NCBI GenBank assembly: GCA_963768025.1
Contig: CAVYGM010000018.1
Location: forward strand, 61,339-125,338
Length of the DNA: 64,000 bases
Source of the DNA: CAVYGM01 sp963768025
Lineage (GTDB): Bacteria > Bacteroidota > Bacteroidia > Cytophagales > Spirosomataceae
Reading direction: 5' to 3'
Made by a program: the position numbers and the translations under genes. This document shows positions 28,310 through 36,992 of this stretch, in pieces; within the stretch, counting starts at the first letter, position 1, and the number at the start of each line of letters is the position of its first letter. The notes under the pieces were generated by a model. That model was not told the DNA's origin and made no database searches. It was given only the letters and a program-made list of their open reading frames with translations.

Positions 28310-29209
28310 TCAGAGCCTCCGGCGGAGTTCTTGCGGGGCGAAGCCAGTGCGTTTCTTGATGAAATGCGTGAAGTGGGACTGATCATCAAATTGGAGGTGA
28401 TGGGCAATTTCTGTAGCTGATTTGTCCGTTGAGCCTAGCTGTACTTTCGCTTCTAGTAGCAGAATATCGTGAAGGATCTGCAAAGGCGAACGCCCGAATG
28501 TCTTGCTCACTACTTCCGACAGGTGCTTCGGTGAGATGTGCAGCATCTCGGCGTAGGCATTAACGGTTCGTTTTTCTATAAAATGTTTCTCTACCAAGAG
28601 CTTGTACCGATTGGCCAATTGCTCGCTGCGGCTTGAATGGTTTTGTACGTCTTTTACCCGATGCCGGTAGAGTTCACGAACCCGTAAAAGCAAAATCAGG
28701 ATAAGGTTGCAAAGCAGCGGCTTCTTTTCGAACGAGGAACGACCAAATTCTTCCAGGATACTTACGAACGAAGCCTGTATGCTGTCGCTTTCGCCGGGAC
28801 TCAAATTGAGGATATGGGGAGCATCGAAATGGAAATAGGGGAATTCTTCGACGAGGGGTCGGTTGAGGAGCGGACTCAGGAATTCGGTCTTGAAATGAAG
28901 GCAATACCCCCGACAGTTTTTTATGTGGTCGCTGGCGTACAGCGTATTTTCCGGCACAATGACCAGGTCATTGGGGTGCAGGAGCAGGTGGTCGGCCCCG
29001 AGTTTTACATCGTGCTCCCCGTCCAGAAACAAATAAATGAGGTTGAATTGGCGCCTCAGGGCCGGAATCGTCTCACAGTTCTTATGCTTGTCTTCCAGGG
29101 TTCCGGGCATGACCATCATGTCAAGATCATAGGGCCTGGAATCCCGGTTGATCAGCCGTTCGAACATCTCGAGCGTTTCGATGGTCAGAATTTCTTTTTT
29201 CCTCTTCAT
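28310..29209 (-). CDS. AraC family transcriptional regulator
   Basis: 299 residues. N-terminal cupin-like sensing domain (about 30-165; PNDLVIVPENTLYASDHIKN), then two helix-turn-helix units at about 200-299 (YAEMLHISPKHLSEVVSKTF and IAHHLQFDDQSHFTHFIKKR). The C-terminal GFAPQELRRRL is typical of the XylS/AraC fold. Same strand and upstream of the two DsrE-like genes, about 490 bases away, so regulation of them is possible but not shown. Confidence 0.88.
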   Translation of the reverse strand: MKRKKEILTIETLEMFERLINRDSRPYDLDMMVMPGTLEDKHKNCETIPALRRQFNLIYLFLDGEHDVKLGADHLLLHPNDLVIVPENTLYASDHIKNCRGYCLHFKTEFLSPLLNRPLVEEFPYFHFDAPHILNLSPGESDSIQASFVSILEEFGRSSFEKKPLLCNLILILLLRVRELYRHRVKDVQNHSSRSEQLANRYKLLVEKHFIEKRTVNAYAEMLHISPKHLSEVVSKTFGRSPLQILHDILLLEAKVQLGSTDKSATEIAHHLQFDDQSHFTHFIKKRTGFAPQELRRRL

Positions 29210-29462
29210 GGTAGCGCGTAGTAGCGGTCATACGGAAGCACACAACAGGTTTGAGTGGGGGTGGGTATGTGTCGTTAGCACGTTAAGGTCAGCTAACGCA
29301 AAGAAGGATGAAGACGGGTGGAGTACGTAAATATAAGGAAAATTACGTATTAGTGCTCTGGATAGTAGTATTTTGTGGTCAGGGGGTAGTTAAGTGCAAA
29401 TACCTGGGTTTGGCTTTGCTTTTTCGAAGCAAAGGAATGCCCGATTTTGACCAAATCGTAGT

Positions 29463-29666
29463 TCAAGCGTTCCTGATCTGCTCCATGATTTCCGCCACTT
29501 TTTCTGGGGGAAAATCATTCTTGTAGTAGCGTCGGAACAGCTCAGCAATTACTTCTTTTTCTTTGTAATGAGGGTACCTTTCGATGATACTGTTTTTTAC
29601 CAAAGCATGCATTGATTCAATCATTTCCATGGCTATCTGCCCCCTTTCTTGCGGAGTCTTAGCCAT
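29463..29666 (-). CDS. Small conserved helical protein next to a nucleotidyltransferase remnant
   Basis: 67 residues, charged and helical: MAKTPQERGQIAMEMIESMH, then KEKEVIAELFRRYYKNDFPP. Its start lies 42 bases after the end of the broken nucleotidyltransferase gene, and small proteins of this style are often found beside AbiEii-like nucleotidyltransferases in Bacteroidota. It may be the partner of that gene, now orphaned. I cannot assign a function. Confidence 0.6.
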   Translation of the reverse strand: MAKTPQERGQIAMEMIESMHALVKNSIIERYPHYKEKEVIAELFRRYYKNDFPPEKVAEIMEQIRNA

Positions 29667-29708
29667 GATGATTTCGATCTTTACGGAATTCCTCGGTCGT
29701 ATCCAGCA

Positions 29709-29848
29709 TTAATCCAATAGGTGAAAGGTATTCAGATTCAAAATTTCGATCCAGGTTTTAAGGTACTGCACATCCAAATCCGGATTTTCCAGCAAATTTC
29801 TAATGTCATTGATCTGGGTATCACTCTGAATTTGCTGAATCCAGTCCA
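29709..29848 (-). pseudogene. Nucleotidyltransferase, detached C-terminal fragment
   Basis: 46 codons ending in TAA, reading DWIQQIQSDTQINDIRNLLE, then DLDVQYLKTWIEILNLNTF. This is the C-terminus of the AbiEii-like nucleotidyltransferases whose N-terminus lies at about 30733-30938. It has no start of its own: its upstream edge is exactly the outer end of the RAYT inverted repeat at 29849. The pieces together make about 115 of some 165 expected residues, so a middle part is lost. Confidence 0.7.
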
Positions 29849-29901
29849 GCAGTCGCTCGGCTTCGTCGAGTGACGACTATCCCATAGCCCTCCGGGCGGT
29901 C
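29849..29901 (+). repeat. Left inverted repeat of the RAYT element
   Basis: Begins GCAGTCGCTCGGCTTCGTCG and ends GCCCTCCGGGCGGTC; contains two hairpin-forming parts. Pairs with 30506-30558. Confidence 0.85.
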
Positions 29902-29929
29902 TCTCAGTAAGAAAGCCTACCTACATCCC

Positions 29930-30460
29930 TCAATAATCAAGCACCATAATTGAACTCGCCGGATTGGCACTGCTCAACTTCCATTCGTAGGGCTCATTCA
30001 CAAATCCGGCCCGCACCGGGTTTTCGTGGATGTAATCCATTTTCTGACGCGCAACCGCTGGCGTCCAAAGTTCGGTAGCGTGGTTGGTTTTCTGCCAGAA
30101 GGCGTACTTCTCGTTCTGCCGGATGGTAGCCGCATGGTACTTAAAGACCATATCCATCCATTCTTTGCGTGATTCCTGCGGATTTTCGAGGAGCAAATTC
30201 AGCATTCGTTTGGCGGTAAAACTCTTGAAGTCACGAATCGTGTGGGACAGTTCACCGTCAGCCCGGCTGGCGATTAAGTGCAGGTGATTGGTCATAATAA
30301 CGTAAGCATAAATCTCCAACCCTTTCCGCTGCTGACAGAACTTCAAACTGTCAACAATTTCGTCGGTGTAGATAGACCGGGTAAACACATCTACCCAGCC
30401 GACGACGGTAAAGGTAAGGTAGAACAGGTGGTCTCCGTAGGTTTTTCCGAGTTCACACAT
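29930..30460 (-). CDS. REP-associated tyrosine transposase (RAYT, Y1/IS200-like)
   Basis: 176 residues, HUH endonuclease of the Y1 transposase family: the HxH metal motif lies in YVIMTNHLHLIASRA (about residues 52-66), and tyrosines follow in TIRQNEKYAFWQ. The C-terminal KMDYIHENPVRAGFV segment is a RAYT hallmark. RAYTs mobilise or maintain REP palindromes and usually exist as domesticated single copies. Here it is flanked by its likely REP repeats. The reading frame is intact. Confidence 0.9.
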   Translation of the reverse strand: MCELGKTYGDHLFYLTFTVVGWVDVFTRSIYTDEIVDSLKFCQQRKGLEIYAYVIMTNHLHLIASRADGELSHTIRDFKSFTAKRMLNLLLENPQESRKEWMDMVFKYHAATIRQNEKYAFWQKTNHATELWTPAVARQKMDYIHENPVRAGFVNEPYEWKLSSANPASSIMVLDY

Positions 30461-30505
30461 TGGTTTAGCAATTGTTAAAGATTCGACTTGGCGGGGAACA
30501 TAGTT

Positions 30506-30558
30506 GACCGCCCAGAGGGCTACGGGATAGTGGTCACTCGGCGGAGCCGAGCGACTGC
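30506..30558 (-). repeat. Right inverted repeat of the RAYT element
   Basis: Reverse complement begins GCAGTCGCTCGGCTCCGCCG and ends GCCCTCTGGGCGGTC. Differs from the left repeat at five positions, three of them in the loop or in wobble pairs of the hairpins. Confidence 0.85.
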
Positions 30559-30602
30559 GATTAAGGTTATTTCAGCATTTATTTTTTCAATCAACAGAAT
30601 CT

Positions 30603-30938
30603 CTAAAAGATCTTAACGCGCTTCTCAGGTGCTAGATAGAGCGAATCGGTTGGTTTAACTGTAAAAGCCTCATAAAATTCCGGTATGTTACGTACTACGC
30701 CATTGATCCGAAACATCGCCGGCGAATGCGGGGGGATGCCTTCTTTATAAAGATAATACCCTTCGTGGAAAATTTCCGTGAATTTTTCAACATCCGATAG
30801 CTTCAGGTTTATTACAATGTCTATATCTCTCGTCATGCGCGGAACGGTGTAAGTACTCATCGCCAAACTACCCGAAAGCATATAGGAAATCTCCCTTTCT
30901 TCCAGTGCTTCGCTGACTTTTTTAAGTAGTTTGAACAT
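30603..30938 (-). pseudogene. Chimeric frame: nucleotidyltransferase N-terminus joined to an M13 peptidase C-terminus
   Basis: 111 codons. Residues 1-69 are the start of an AbiEii-like nucleotidyltransferase: SYMLSGSLAMSTYTVPRMTR then DIDIVINLK (GSx9-10 ... DxD pattern). From PPHSPAMFRINGVVRNIPEF to LYLAPEKRVKIF the chain is the last 42 or so residues of an M13 (neprilysin-like) peptidase; compare PHSPGEWRTIGPLINMDAWY and LYVAPEKRIYLW at the end of the M13 gene at 39377. The switch falls at about 30730-30737 in a run of G/C. The peptidase piece is not a copy of the M13 gene in this window, so its source is elsewhere. Unlikely to be functional. Confidence 0.75.
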
Positions 30939-30959
30939 CGTACTGACAAGTTCGTGATT

Positions 30960-31424
30960 TTATCCCAGTTTCAGCTTCATGCCTTCGTGGGTAGCTTTGA
31001 ACCCCAATGACCCATAGAATCGGATCGCGTCCGGTCGCTGCTTGTCCGAGGTAAGCTGAATCATGCGACAGCCTTTGTCTTTTGCCCGTTTGATGGCGTA
31101 GTCAAAAACCTCCTTACCAATACCCCGACCACGGTACCCGGAATGGGTTCTCACCGCTTCGATTTGGGCACGCAGCCCGCCCTGATGGGTTAGGTACTGA
31201 ATAAAGGTTAGGTGGAACGTGGCAACGAGTTCGCCGTTCATTTCCACAACGGTTAGTTCCTGGTTCGTGTCGGCGGTTATTTTTTCAAATGCTTTTATGT
31301 ATACCTCCGAGACTCTACTGTCAACGCTCTCCCTGGCTGAACCAAGTGTATCGTCCGCCAGCATTTGGATAATAGCCAGCAAGTCGCTTTCAGTCGCTTT
31401 TCTGAATGTAAGGGTTTCTGTCAT
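30960..31424 (-). CDS. GNAT family N-acetyltransferase
   Basis: 154 residues. Acetyl-CoA binding motif YRGRGIGKEVFDYAI (R/Q-x-x-G-x-G/A) at about residues 98-112, and the motif B end AIRFYGSLGFKATHEGM. The substrate is unknown. The ATG lies 3 bases past the stop of the GH2 gene, so the two are translationally close and likely share a transcript. Confidence 0.88.
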   Translation of the reverse strand: MTETLTFRKATESDLLAIIQMLADDTLGSARESVDSRVSEVYIKAFEKITADTNQELTVVEMNGELVATFHLTFIQYLTHQGGLRAQIEAVRTHSGYRGRGIGKEVFDYAIKRAKDKGCRMIQLTSDKQRPDAIRFYGSLGFKATHEGMKLKLG

Positions 31425-31427
31425 TGC

Positions 31428-33284
31428 CTACTTTTTCAAATCCACCAAGTCGGAGTCGTACAACTTCTTGTGCGCTTCGGCGAGCTTTGGTACCGGTACC
31501 TTGATCACGGCGCGGTCGTAGGTCATGAGACCGTTGGTTTCTACCTCCACGTCGGTAGTTTGAGTATATATGGCAGCCGAAATACCCATCCGGATCAGCC
31601 CCGTCATGTCAGTCATAAAGCCACTGTACCGCTCAAATAGCTCATCGGCGGTCTTGAACGTTTGGTAGCCCCAGTTGTCCTTGTTTTGCCAGGTGTGCCC
31701 TTCTACCGGCAGGCCCAGCCCACCAAATTCTCCCAGCACCAGTACCTGATCTTTGCCGAAAAGCTCCGGGCTGGGCATGGCCGGCGCGGGGTAGTTGTGC
31801 AGGTCCATGATATCGCCGACGGGATAAAAATTGCCGCCGCTGGCGCTGTTGACCAGCCGACTAGGATCGTACTGCATGGTCCATTTGGTGATTTCGGCGG
31901 TCTTAAATTGCCCCCACGCTTCGTTGAAGGGTACCCATACGACGATGGACGGGAAGTTGTGAAAAGCATCCATGATCGCCTTCCACTCCCGGCGGTAGAT
32001 ACTCTCCGACTCCGACGTACGCTTGCGCTCGGTACCCAGGCCCGCCACGCCGGGGCGCGATTCCCAGCGGTTGCCCATGTCGCCACTGGGCATGTCCTGC
32101 CATACCAGCATCCCGAGGCGGTCGCAGTGGTGGTACCAGCGGGCGGGCTCCACCTTTACGTGCTTCCGGATCATGTTGAAGCCCATTTCCTTGGTTTTCT
32201 GAATGTCAAACACCAGCGCCTCTTCGGTGGGAGCGGTATACAGGCCATCGGGCCACCAGCCCTGGTCCAGCGGGCCGTACTGGAACACGAACTTGTTGTT
32301 GAGCAACATCCGCTGAATGCCTTTCGCATCGGCCGCCCGGCTGATTTTGCGCATGGCAAAGTAGCTTTTTACTTCATCAATCACCTTGCCCTTGCGCACC
32401 AGGGCTACCGTGAGGTCGTAGAGATTAGGACTGCCGGGAGTCCATAGGCGGGCGTTGGTTATGGGTAGTACGGCGGCTTCGCTAGCGGCTACCTCCTTCT
32501 GAGACATCATGTCGGTACCTTCCCACACCCTGACCCGGATGATGTCGCCTGGTTGCAGGTTCTTGCCAGTGGCTGATACTGTCAGGGTACTTTTGTCAAT
32601 GTCGGGAGTATTTCTGGTGGCTTCGATGTAGCTGGTTGGGACGTTTTCGATCCAGACCGTCTGCCAGATGCCCGTCACGGGCGTGTACCAGATGCCGTGC
32701 GGATTCTTGATCTGCTTGCCACGGGGCTGCGGGCCGTCGTTGCTGGGGTCCCACACGCGTACGGTTACTTCTTGCTTATTGCCATTGACGAGTGCTTTGG
32801 TAATGTCAATGGAAAAGGGATCGTAGCCACCCTGGTGCGAACCGATCCGTTGCCCATTCACGTATACATCACACTGCCAGTCTACGGCACCAAAGTGCAG
32901 GAGGGTGTTCTGGTTATTTTTTGCGGAGGTAGATACCGTGGTATGGTACCACAAGATGCTATCCTTCCCCACCGTACGGCCCACGCCCGACAGGGCCGAT
33001 TCAACCGCATAGGGTACCAGTATCTTGCCTTCAAAACTGGTTGGGGGCGTCAGGTCGTTGGTTTTGGGGGTAATGGAATAATCCCACAGGCCGTTCAGGT
33101 TCTCCCAGCCCTGGCGCACCAAGTGCGGGCGGGGGTAATCGGGCAGGGGTTTAGCGGGGTCTACCTTGGCGGCCCAGGGCGATACAATTTTTCCCGGAAC
33201 GATTTTCCAACTTGACGTTTGGGCGTGGACTAGTTCGGTACCAGCCATCAGGGAAAGTAAGAGAACAATACCTATTTTTTTCAT
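31428..33284 (-). CDS. Exported glycoside hydrolase family 2 protein
   Basis: 618 residues; signal peptide 1-21 (ending LVHAQ). Jelly-roll sugar-binding domain at about 50-215 (RPHLVRQGWENLNGLWDYSI), Ig-like domain to about 320, then a TIM barrel with FNMIRKHVKVEPARWYHHCD. Acid/base glutamate in VPFNEAWGQF and nucleophile glutamate in LVLGEFGGLG. Shorter than beta-galactosidases; substrate could be a beta-galactoside, glucuronide or mannoside. No SusCD beside it. Confidence 0.9.
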   Translation of the reverse strand: MKKIGIVLLLSLMAGTELVHAQTSSWKIVPGKIVSPWAAKVDPAKPLPDYPRPHLVRQGWENLNGLWDYSITPKTNDLTPPTSFEGKILVPYAVESALSGVGRTVGKDSILWYHTTVSTSAKNNQNTLLHFGAVDWQCDVYVNGQRIGSHQGGYDPFSIDITKALVNGNKQEVTVRVWDPSNDGPQPRGKQIKNPHGIWYTPVTGIWQTVWIENVPTSYIEATRNTPDIDKSTLTVSATGKNLQPGDIIRVRVWEGTDMMSQKEVAASEAAVLPITNARLWTPGSPNLYDLTVALVRKGKVIDEVKSYFAMRKISRAADAKGIQRMLLNNKFVFQYGPLDQGWWPDGLYTAPTEEALVFDIQKTKEMGFNMIRKHVKVEPARWYHHCDRLGMLVWQDMPSGDMGNRWESRPGVAGLGTERKRTSESESIYRREWKAIMDAFHNFPSIVVWVPFNEAWGQFKTAEITKWTMQYDPSRLVNSASGGNFYPVGDIMDLHNYPAPAMPSPELFGKDQVLVLGEFGGLGLPVEGHTWQNKDNWGYQTFKTADELFERYSGFMTDMTGLIRMGISAAIYTQTTDVEVETNGLMTYDRAVIKVPVPKLAEAHKKLYDSDLVDLKK

Positions 33285-33435
33285 ATTGGATCCATGTATA
33301 GGGTTGAAACGGAATACTTTTCAGGGAATATAGCCAACTATAAAAGCAAGTTAGGAACAATCTTAACCATCCACAATCAAAATGTAAACTCAGGAGAATC
33401 CGGGTTTATAGCCCAAAAAGATTAATCCGTACCAG

Positions 33436-33443
33436 TAATTTTG
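33436..33443 (+). promoter_or_regulatory. Possible -7 element for the redoxin gene
   Basis: TAATTTTG fits the Bacteroidota -7 consensus TAnnTTTG and lies 53 bases before the ATG at 33496. No clear -33 TTG. Weak. Confidence 0.3.
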
Positions 33444-33495
33444 TTCGTATCAGGTGTTTTGATAGGTATACCTATCCCTTAACGAAACTGATACG

Positions 33496-34626
33496 ATGCG
33501 GAAATTTCTCTTGCTCCCCTGTATCCTGACTGCCGTCCTGTTAGCAGGGTCGGTGGAGGCTTTCGCCCAACAACATGCGCCCACGCTGGCTACCGGTACT
33601 ACGGCACCCGATTTCAAATTGCCGGGTGTGGATGGCAACACCTATACGCTGGCTAGCTTTTCAAAATCCCCCATTTTGGCTATCGTTTTTACCTGCAACC
33701 ACTGCCCCACGGCGCAGGCCTACGAGGACCGGGTCATACAGCTCGTAAACGACTATGGAAAAAAAGGGGTAGCCGTGATAGCCATCTCTCCCAATGATCC
33801 TTCGGCAGTACGGCTCGACGAGCTGGGCTACACCGATCTGGGTGATACCTTCGACGAAATGAAGATCCGGTCCAAAGAAAAGGACTACAACTTTCCCTAC
33901 CTCTACGACGGCCAGACCCAGGCCGTAGCGGCCGCTTATGGACCGGTAGCGACACCCCATATTTTTATATTTGACAAAGACCGTAAACTCCGCTACAACG
34001 GACGCATCGACGATGTGGAAAAACCCAGCGGCACCCCCGCCCATACGGATGCCCGCAATGCCATTGAGGCCATGCTGGCTGGCAAGCCGGTACCGGTAGC
34101 GACCACCAAGACCTTCGGCTGCTCGCTCAAATGGGCCGAGAAGGAATCGGGTGTGGAGAAGGAGCGGCTGGGATGGGCCAAAGAACCCGTCACCGTGCAG
34201 ATGATTGATGAGGTAGGGATAAAAAAATTGATCAAAAACGACTCGGACAAGCTCCGGCTTATCAACGTGTGGGCTACCTGGTGCGGACCCTGCGTCACGG
34301 AGTTTCCCGACTTCATGACCATGCACCACATGTACCGTGGGCGTGACTTCGAGTTCGTGTCCATCAGCGCCGATAGTCCCGACAAGAAGGACAAAGTATT
34401 GAAATTCCTGCAAGGCAAGTATGCTTCCAATCCCAACTACCTCATCAGCTTTGAAGATAAGTACAAGCTCATTGAGGCCATTGATCCCAACTGGCAGGGG
34501 GCGTTGCCCTACACCATTCTGGTGGAGCCGGGCGGTAAGATTGTGTACGCCAAACAAGGCCCCATCGACCCCTACCTGATGCGGAAGGCGATCGTGGAGA
34601 ATAAATACGTGGGCCGTTACTATTGA
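33496..34626 (+). CDS. Exported redoxin with two thioredoxin-like domains
   Basis: 376 residues; signal peptide 1-24 (ending EAFAQQ). First domain (about 30-190) is AhpC/TSA-like with CNHC in IVFTCNHCPTAQAYED. Second domain (about 235-375) is TlpA-like with a WCGPC site in INVWATWCGPCVTEFPDF. One chain thus joins two different thiol-redox centres, presumably in the periplasm, for reduction of peroxides or disulfides. Diverges from the GH2 gene; the YjdI gene follows 51 bases later. Confidence 0.88.
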   Translation: MRKFLLLPCILTAVLLAGSVEAFAQQHAPTLATGTTAPDFKLPGVDGNTYTLASFSKSPILAIVFTCNHCPTAQAYEDRVIQLVNDYGKKGVAVIAISPNDPSAVRLDELGYTDLGDTFDEMKIRSKEKDYNFPYLYDGQTQAVAAAYGPVATPHIFIFDKDRKLRYNGRIDDVEKPSGTPAHTDARNAIEAMLAGKPVPVATTKTFGCSLKWAEKESGVEKERLGWAKEPVTVQMIDEVGIKKLIKNDSDKLRLINVWATWCGPCVTEFPDFMTMHHMYRGRDFEFVSISADSPDKKDKVLKFLQGKYASNPNYLISFEDKYKLIEAIDPNWQGALPYTILVEPGGKIVYAKQGPIDPYLMRKAIVENKYVGRYY

Positions 34627-34677
34627 CCTACTTATTAGGTAGCTATATTTTTATTAAACCAACCCTCCTAACTTTTT

Positions 34678-34917
34678 ATGCAAAGAGAAATTACAAAAAA
34701 GTACACCAACGGCGAGATTACCGTGGTGTGGAAACCGCATCTATGTATCCATTCAGCGGTCTGTTTTCGGGGTCTTCCATCGGTGTTCGATCCGACCAGG
34801 CGTCCCTGGATTACCATTGAGGGGTCTGATACCGAAACCATTGTCCATCAGGTGGAACGGTGTCCATCGGGAGCATTGAAGTACCTGGTAAATGAAAGTG
34901 TGGTAGTGAATGAATAA
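34678..34917 (+). CDS. YjdI-type mono-cluster [4Fe-4S] ferredoxin
   Basis: 79 residues, the Fer4_19/YjdI fold: VVWKPHLCIHSAVCFRGLPS and ERCPSGALKY supply the cysteines. Proteins of this family bind one [4Fe-4S] cluster; the electron donor is unknown. 51 bases downstream of the redoxin gene, same strand. Confidence 0.85.
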   Translation: MQREITKKYTNGEITVVWKPHLCIHSAVCFRGLPSVFDPTRRPWITIEGSDTETIVHQVERCPSGALKYLVNESVVVNE

Positions 34918-34979
34918 GCAGGTAGGCCGAAACCTTAGTAGTAGCTCCAGGAACGGCCCCCGGCTTATTCAATCGAATT

Positions 34980-36677
34980 TTACTGCACCTGTACGTAGTC
35001 CAATTTGGCCAACTTCGCCTTATCGGTTTCCGGTAGGGCCCAGCTATTGGTAAAGCGCCCGGTTACGATGGGCTCGGTATTGCCTTTCTCGAAGAGTAGG
35101 TAGTCCCCGAAGTTGCGTAGTGCGCCCACATTGCCAGGTCCGCTCAGCCGTGCCATGGGGTTGGTAGTTTTGTCGGGCATTTCCCACCACGGCAGGCCGG
35201 AATTGACAAGGATGTAGCGGTCGTTGTTCGGGAAAATGTACACCAAACCATGGCTGGTAGCCGATTCTTCTTTAAGTTTCATGGGTAGTTTATCCGCCAT
35301 TTGGGCAACCAGGCTATTGGTTTTAGCCGTACCCAACAGGATGAGGTTGGAGATTGCCTTGTCGCTGGCTTTAACGTCCTTATCGGCTAATACTCTTGGA
35401 AACACCATCACCCGGCCCAGGAACTCGCCCCGGTACGTGGCCCAGTTGGCCAGTCCTTCGGCTACCTTGCGGCGGGCTTCCAGCTCTTCTTTCGAGGGGC
35501 TATCGGCAGTGCCATATACGTAAATGTGACGACCCGACATGGCCTCCGCCATTGGACCCTCGGTTTGGCTGTTTTTACGCAGGCCTTTGGCCGCTACGCT
35601 CGGGTCCTGTGCCCACTTATTGCTGGATTTGGTAAAATTGAGCAGACTACCGGGCGCTACACTCACATTCTGGTTGTCGATGGAAAGCGCGAGTTTCTGA
35701 CCCGAACTAAATTGACCGTGCCCGATCAGATCCAGCGTGAAGGCCGTAATGCCGGAAGTCTTGATATCCGCGGCGTTTTTACCCGTGAACTTAGCCATAA
35801 TAGTTGCTTTTTCACCGGGAGCAAAATCAAGGTCTTTCACCCAGTAGGCATCGTTGTATTTGAGTTGTGTACTGGCAAAACGTACTTCGTTTGGAAAAGG
35901 ATTGCGCACAAACTGATCAAACCATTTGAAGATAAAGCCATCCTTATAGGCATTGTCCCAGCTGTTGTGTCCCACGCCGGGGTACTCCACGTACTCCACC
36001 TGGGAGTCGGCCTTACGGAATTTGTCCACCCATTCGCGGGTACCTTCCACCTTTACGGCCGGGTCGGCATCGCCCTGGAAAAAATGAACGGGGTAGTTGA
36101 AGGCATTCATTACGTACTGGTCCGTACCGGGAGGTGGGGCCGGGCACACGGGTGCGATAGCCGCCCACACATCCGGCCGCGTCAGCCCGATCCATAGGGT
36201 ACCGCCGCCCCCCATCGAGAGCCCCGTGAGGTACATGCGGTTGGGGTCAATATTGAAGCGCTGCTTCACGTCGGCCACTACATCCCATACGTCCTTTTCG
36301 GGGATACCCTGGTACCCCATGGTACCCCGGGCAAAGGGGGAGGCCACAATGTAGTCCACATCCTCCCAGGGCTGGAAGTAGCGGCTGGCTTCCACGTCGT
36401 TTTCACCGGGCTGGTTGCTTTTGCCAAATACCCTTTTGAGGGAGAGGCGGTGGTTGGAGCCCGCGCCGTGCAGCATCAGCACAAAAGGATACTTTTTGGT
36501 GGGGTCGTAATTCTTGGGAAGGTACAGGCCGTAGGGCTGCTCGGTATCATCTACCTCCGAGTGGAAGGTAAGTACCTGGGGGCCCGATGGGAGAGACTGA
36601 GCATGTACGGGAGGGGCGAGCCATGCCCACAGCAGGCACATCGATAGGAGTACCGGTATTTTCAAAAATCGTCTCAT
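34980..36677 (-). CDS. Exported alpha/beta hydrolase, prolyl-oligopeptidase/esterase-like
   Basis: I take the ATG at 36677 (MRRFLKIPVLLSMCLLWAW), giving a good signal peptide cleaved near VHAQ and about 565 residues; an ATG nine bases earlier is the alternative. The hydrolase domain (about 40-260) has FVLMLHGAGS, nucleophile serine in TGLSMGGGGTLW, aspartate near DADPAVKV and histidine in GVGHNSWDNAY. The remaining 300 residues, ending in a domain with TAKTNSLVAQMADKLP, are common in these exported enzymes but their role is unclear. Substrate unknown, possibly an ester. Confidence 0.82.
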   Translation of the reverse strand: MRRFLKIPVLLSMCLLWAWLAPPVHAQSLPSGPQVLTFHSEVDDTEQPYGLYLPKNYDPTKKYPFVLMLHGAGSNHRLSLKRVFGKSNQPGENDVEASRYFQPWEDVDYIVASPFARGTMGYQGIPEKDVWDVVADVKQRFNIDPNRMYLTGLSMGGGGTLWIGLTRPDVWAAIAPVCPAPPPGTDQYVMNAFNYPVHFFQGDADPAVKVEGTREWVDKFRKADSQVEYVEYPGVGHNSWDNAYKDGFIFKWFDQFVRNPFPNEVRFASTQLKYNDAYWVKDLDFAPGEKATIMAKFTGKNAADIKTSGITAFTLDLIGHGQFSSGQKLALSIDNQNVSVAPGSLLNFTKSSNKWAQDPSVAAKGLRKNSQTEGPMAEAMSGRHIYVYGTADSPSKEELEARRKVAEGLANWATYRGEFLGRVMVFPRVLADKDVKASDKAISNLILLGTAKTNSLVAQMADKLPMKLKEESATSHGLVYIFPNNDRYILVNSGLPWWEMPDKTTNPMARLSGPGNVGALRNFGDYLLFEKGNTEPIVTGRFTNSWALPETDKAKLAKLDYVQVQ

Positions 36678-36992
36678 AGGAAGCATAAATAAGGTTCGTG
36701 AAAAGTAAGAGAAGGCATGTAGCTTACCAGGAGATAAGTTCATTGGGCTAGTTGCTTAACGATAAAAGCTTCTGAACTAGAAAGCCTAATCTGTATATGC
36801 GTTTTATTTTCAAACTCCCTTATGGCTAGGGACAATGTAGTGGGAAGAAATGGAAGGGGCTGCTTTTTGCATTGGGGGAAAAGCTTCGATGGGCTTTTTG
36901 TAAAAAAGTAAGTAAAATCCTCCCAAGATACCCCGCAATCAGGTTATCTTGGGCCCTATTTTGATCAATCACAAAACCCAAGTATTTTATTC
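36678..36992. other. Divergent intergenic region, 315 bp
   Basis: Holds the 5' ends of two divergent genes (exported hydrolase -, DUF2911 +). AT-rich; no repeat or RNA signal was seen. Confidence 0.4.

Larger units (their letters stand above)
29849..30558 (-). mobile_element. RAYT/REP element (about 710 bp) with 53-bp inverted ends
   Basis: A single transposase gene is framed by long inverted repeats at 29849-29901 and 30506-30558 (48 of 53 positions identical). Each repeat contains a palindrome of REP type (GTCGCTCGGC TTC GTCGAGTGAC with G-T wobbles; GTCACTCGGCGGAGCCGAGCGAC on the other side). The left end abuts a nucleotidyltransferase fragment. Confidence 0.75.

Noticed and set aside
31662..32447. 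Long + strand frame inside the GH2 gene
   Set aside because: Antisense shadow in a GC-rich gene.
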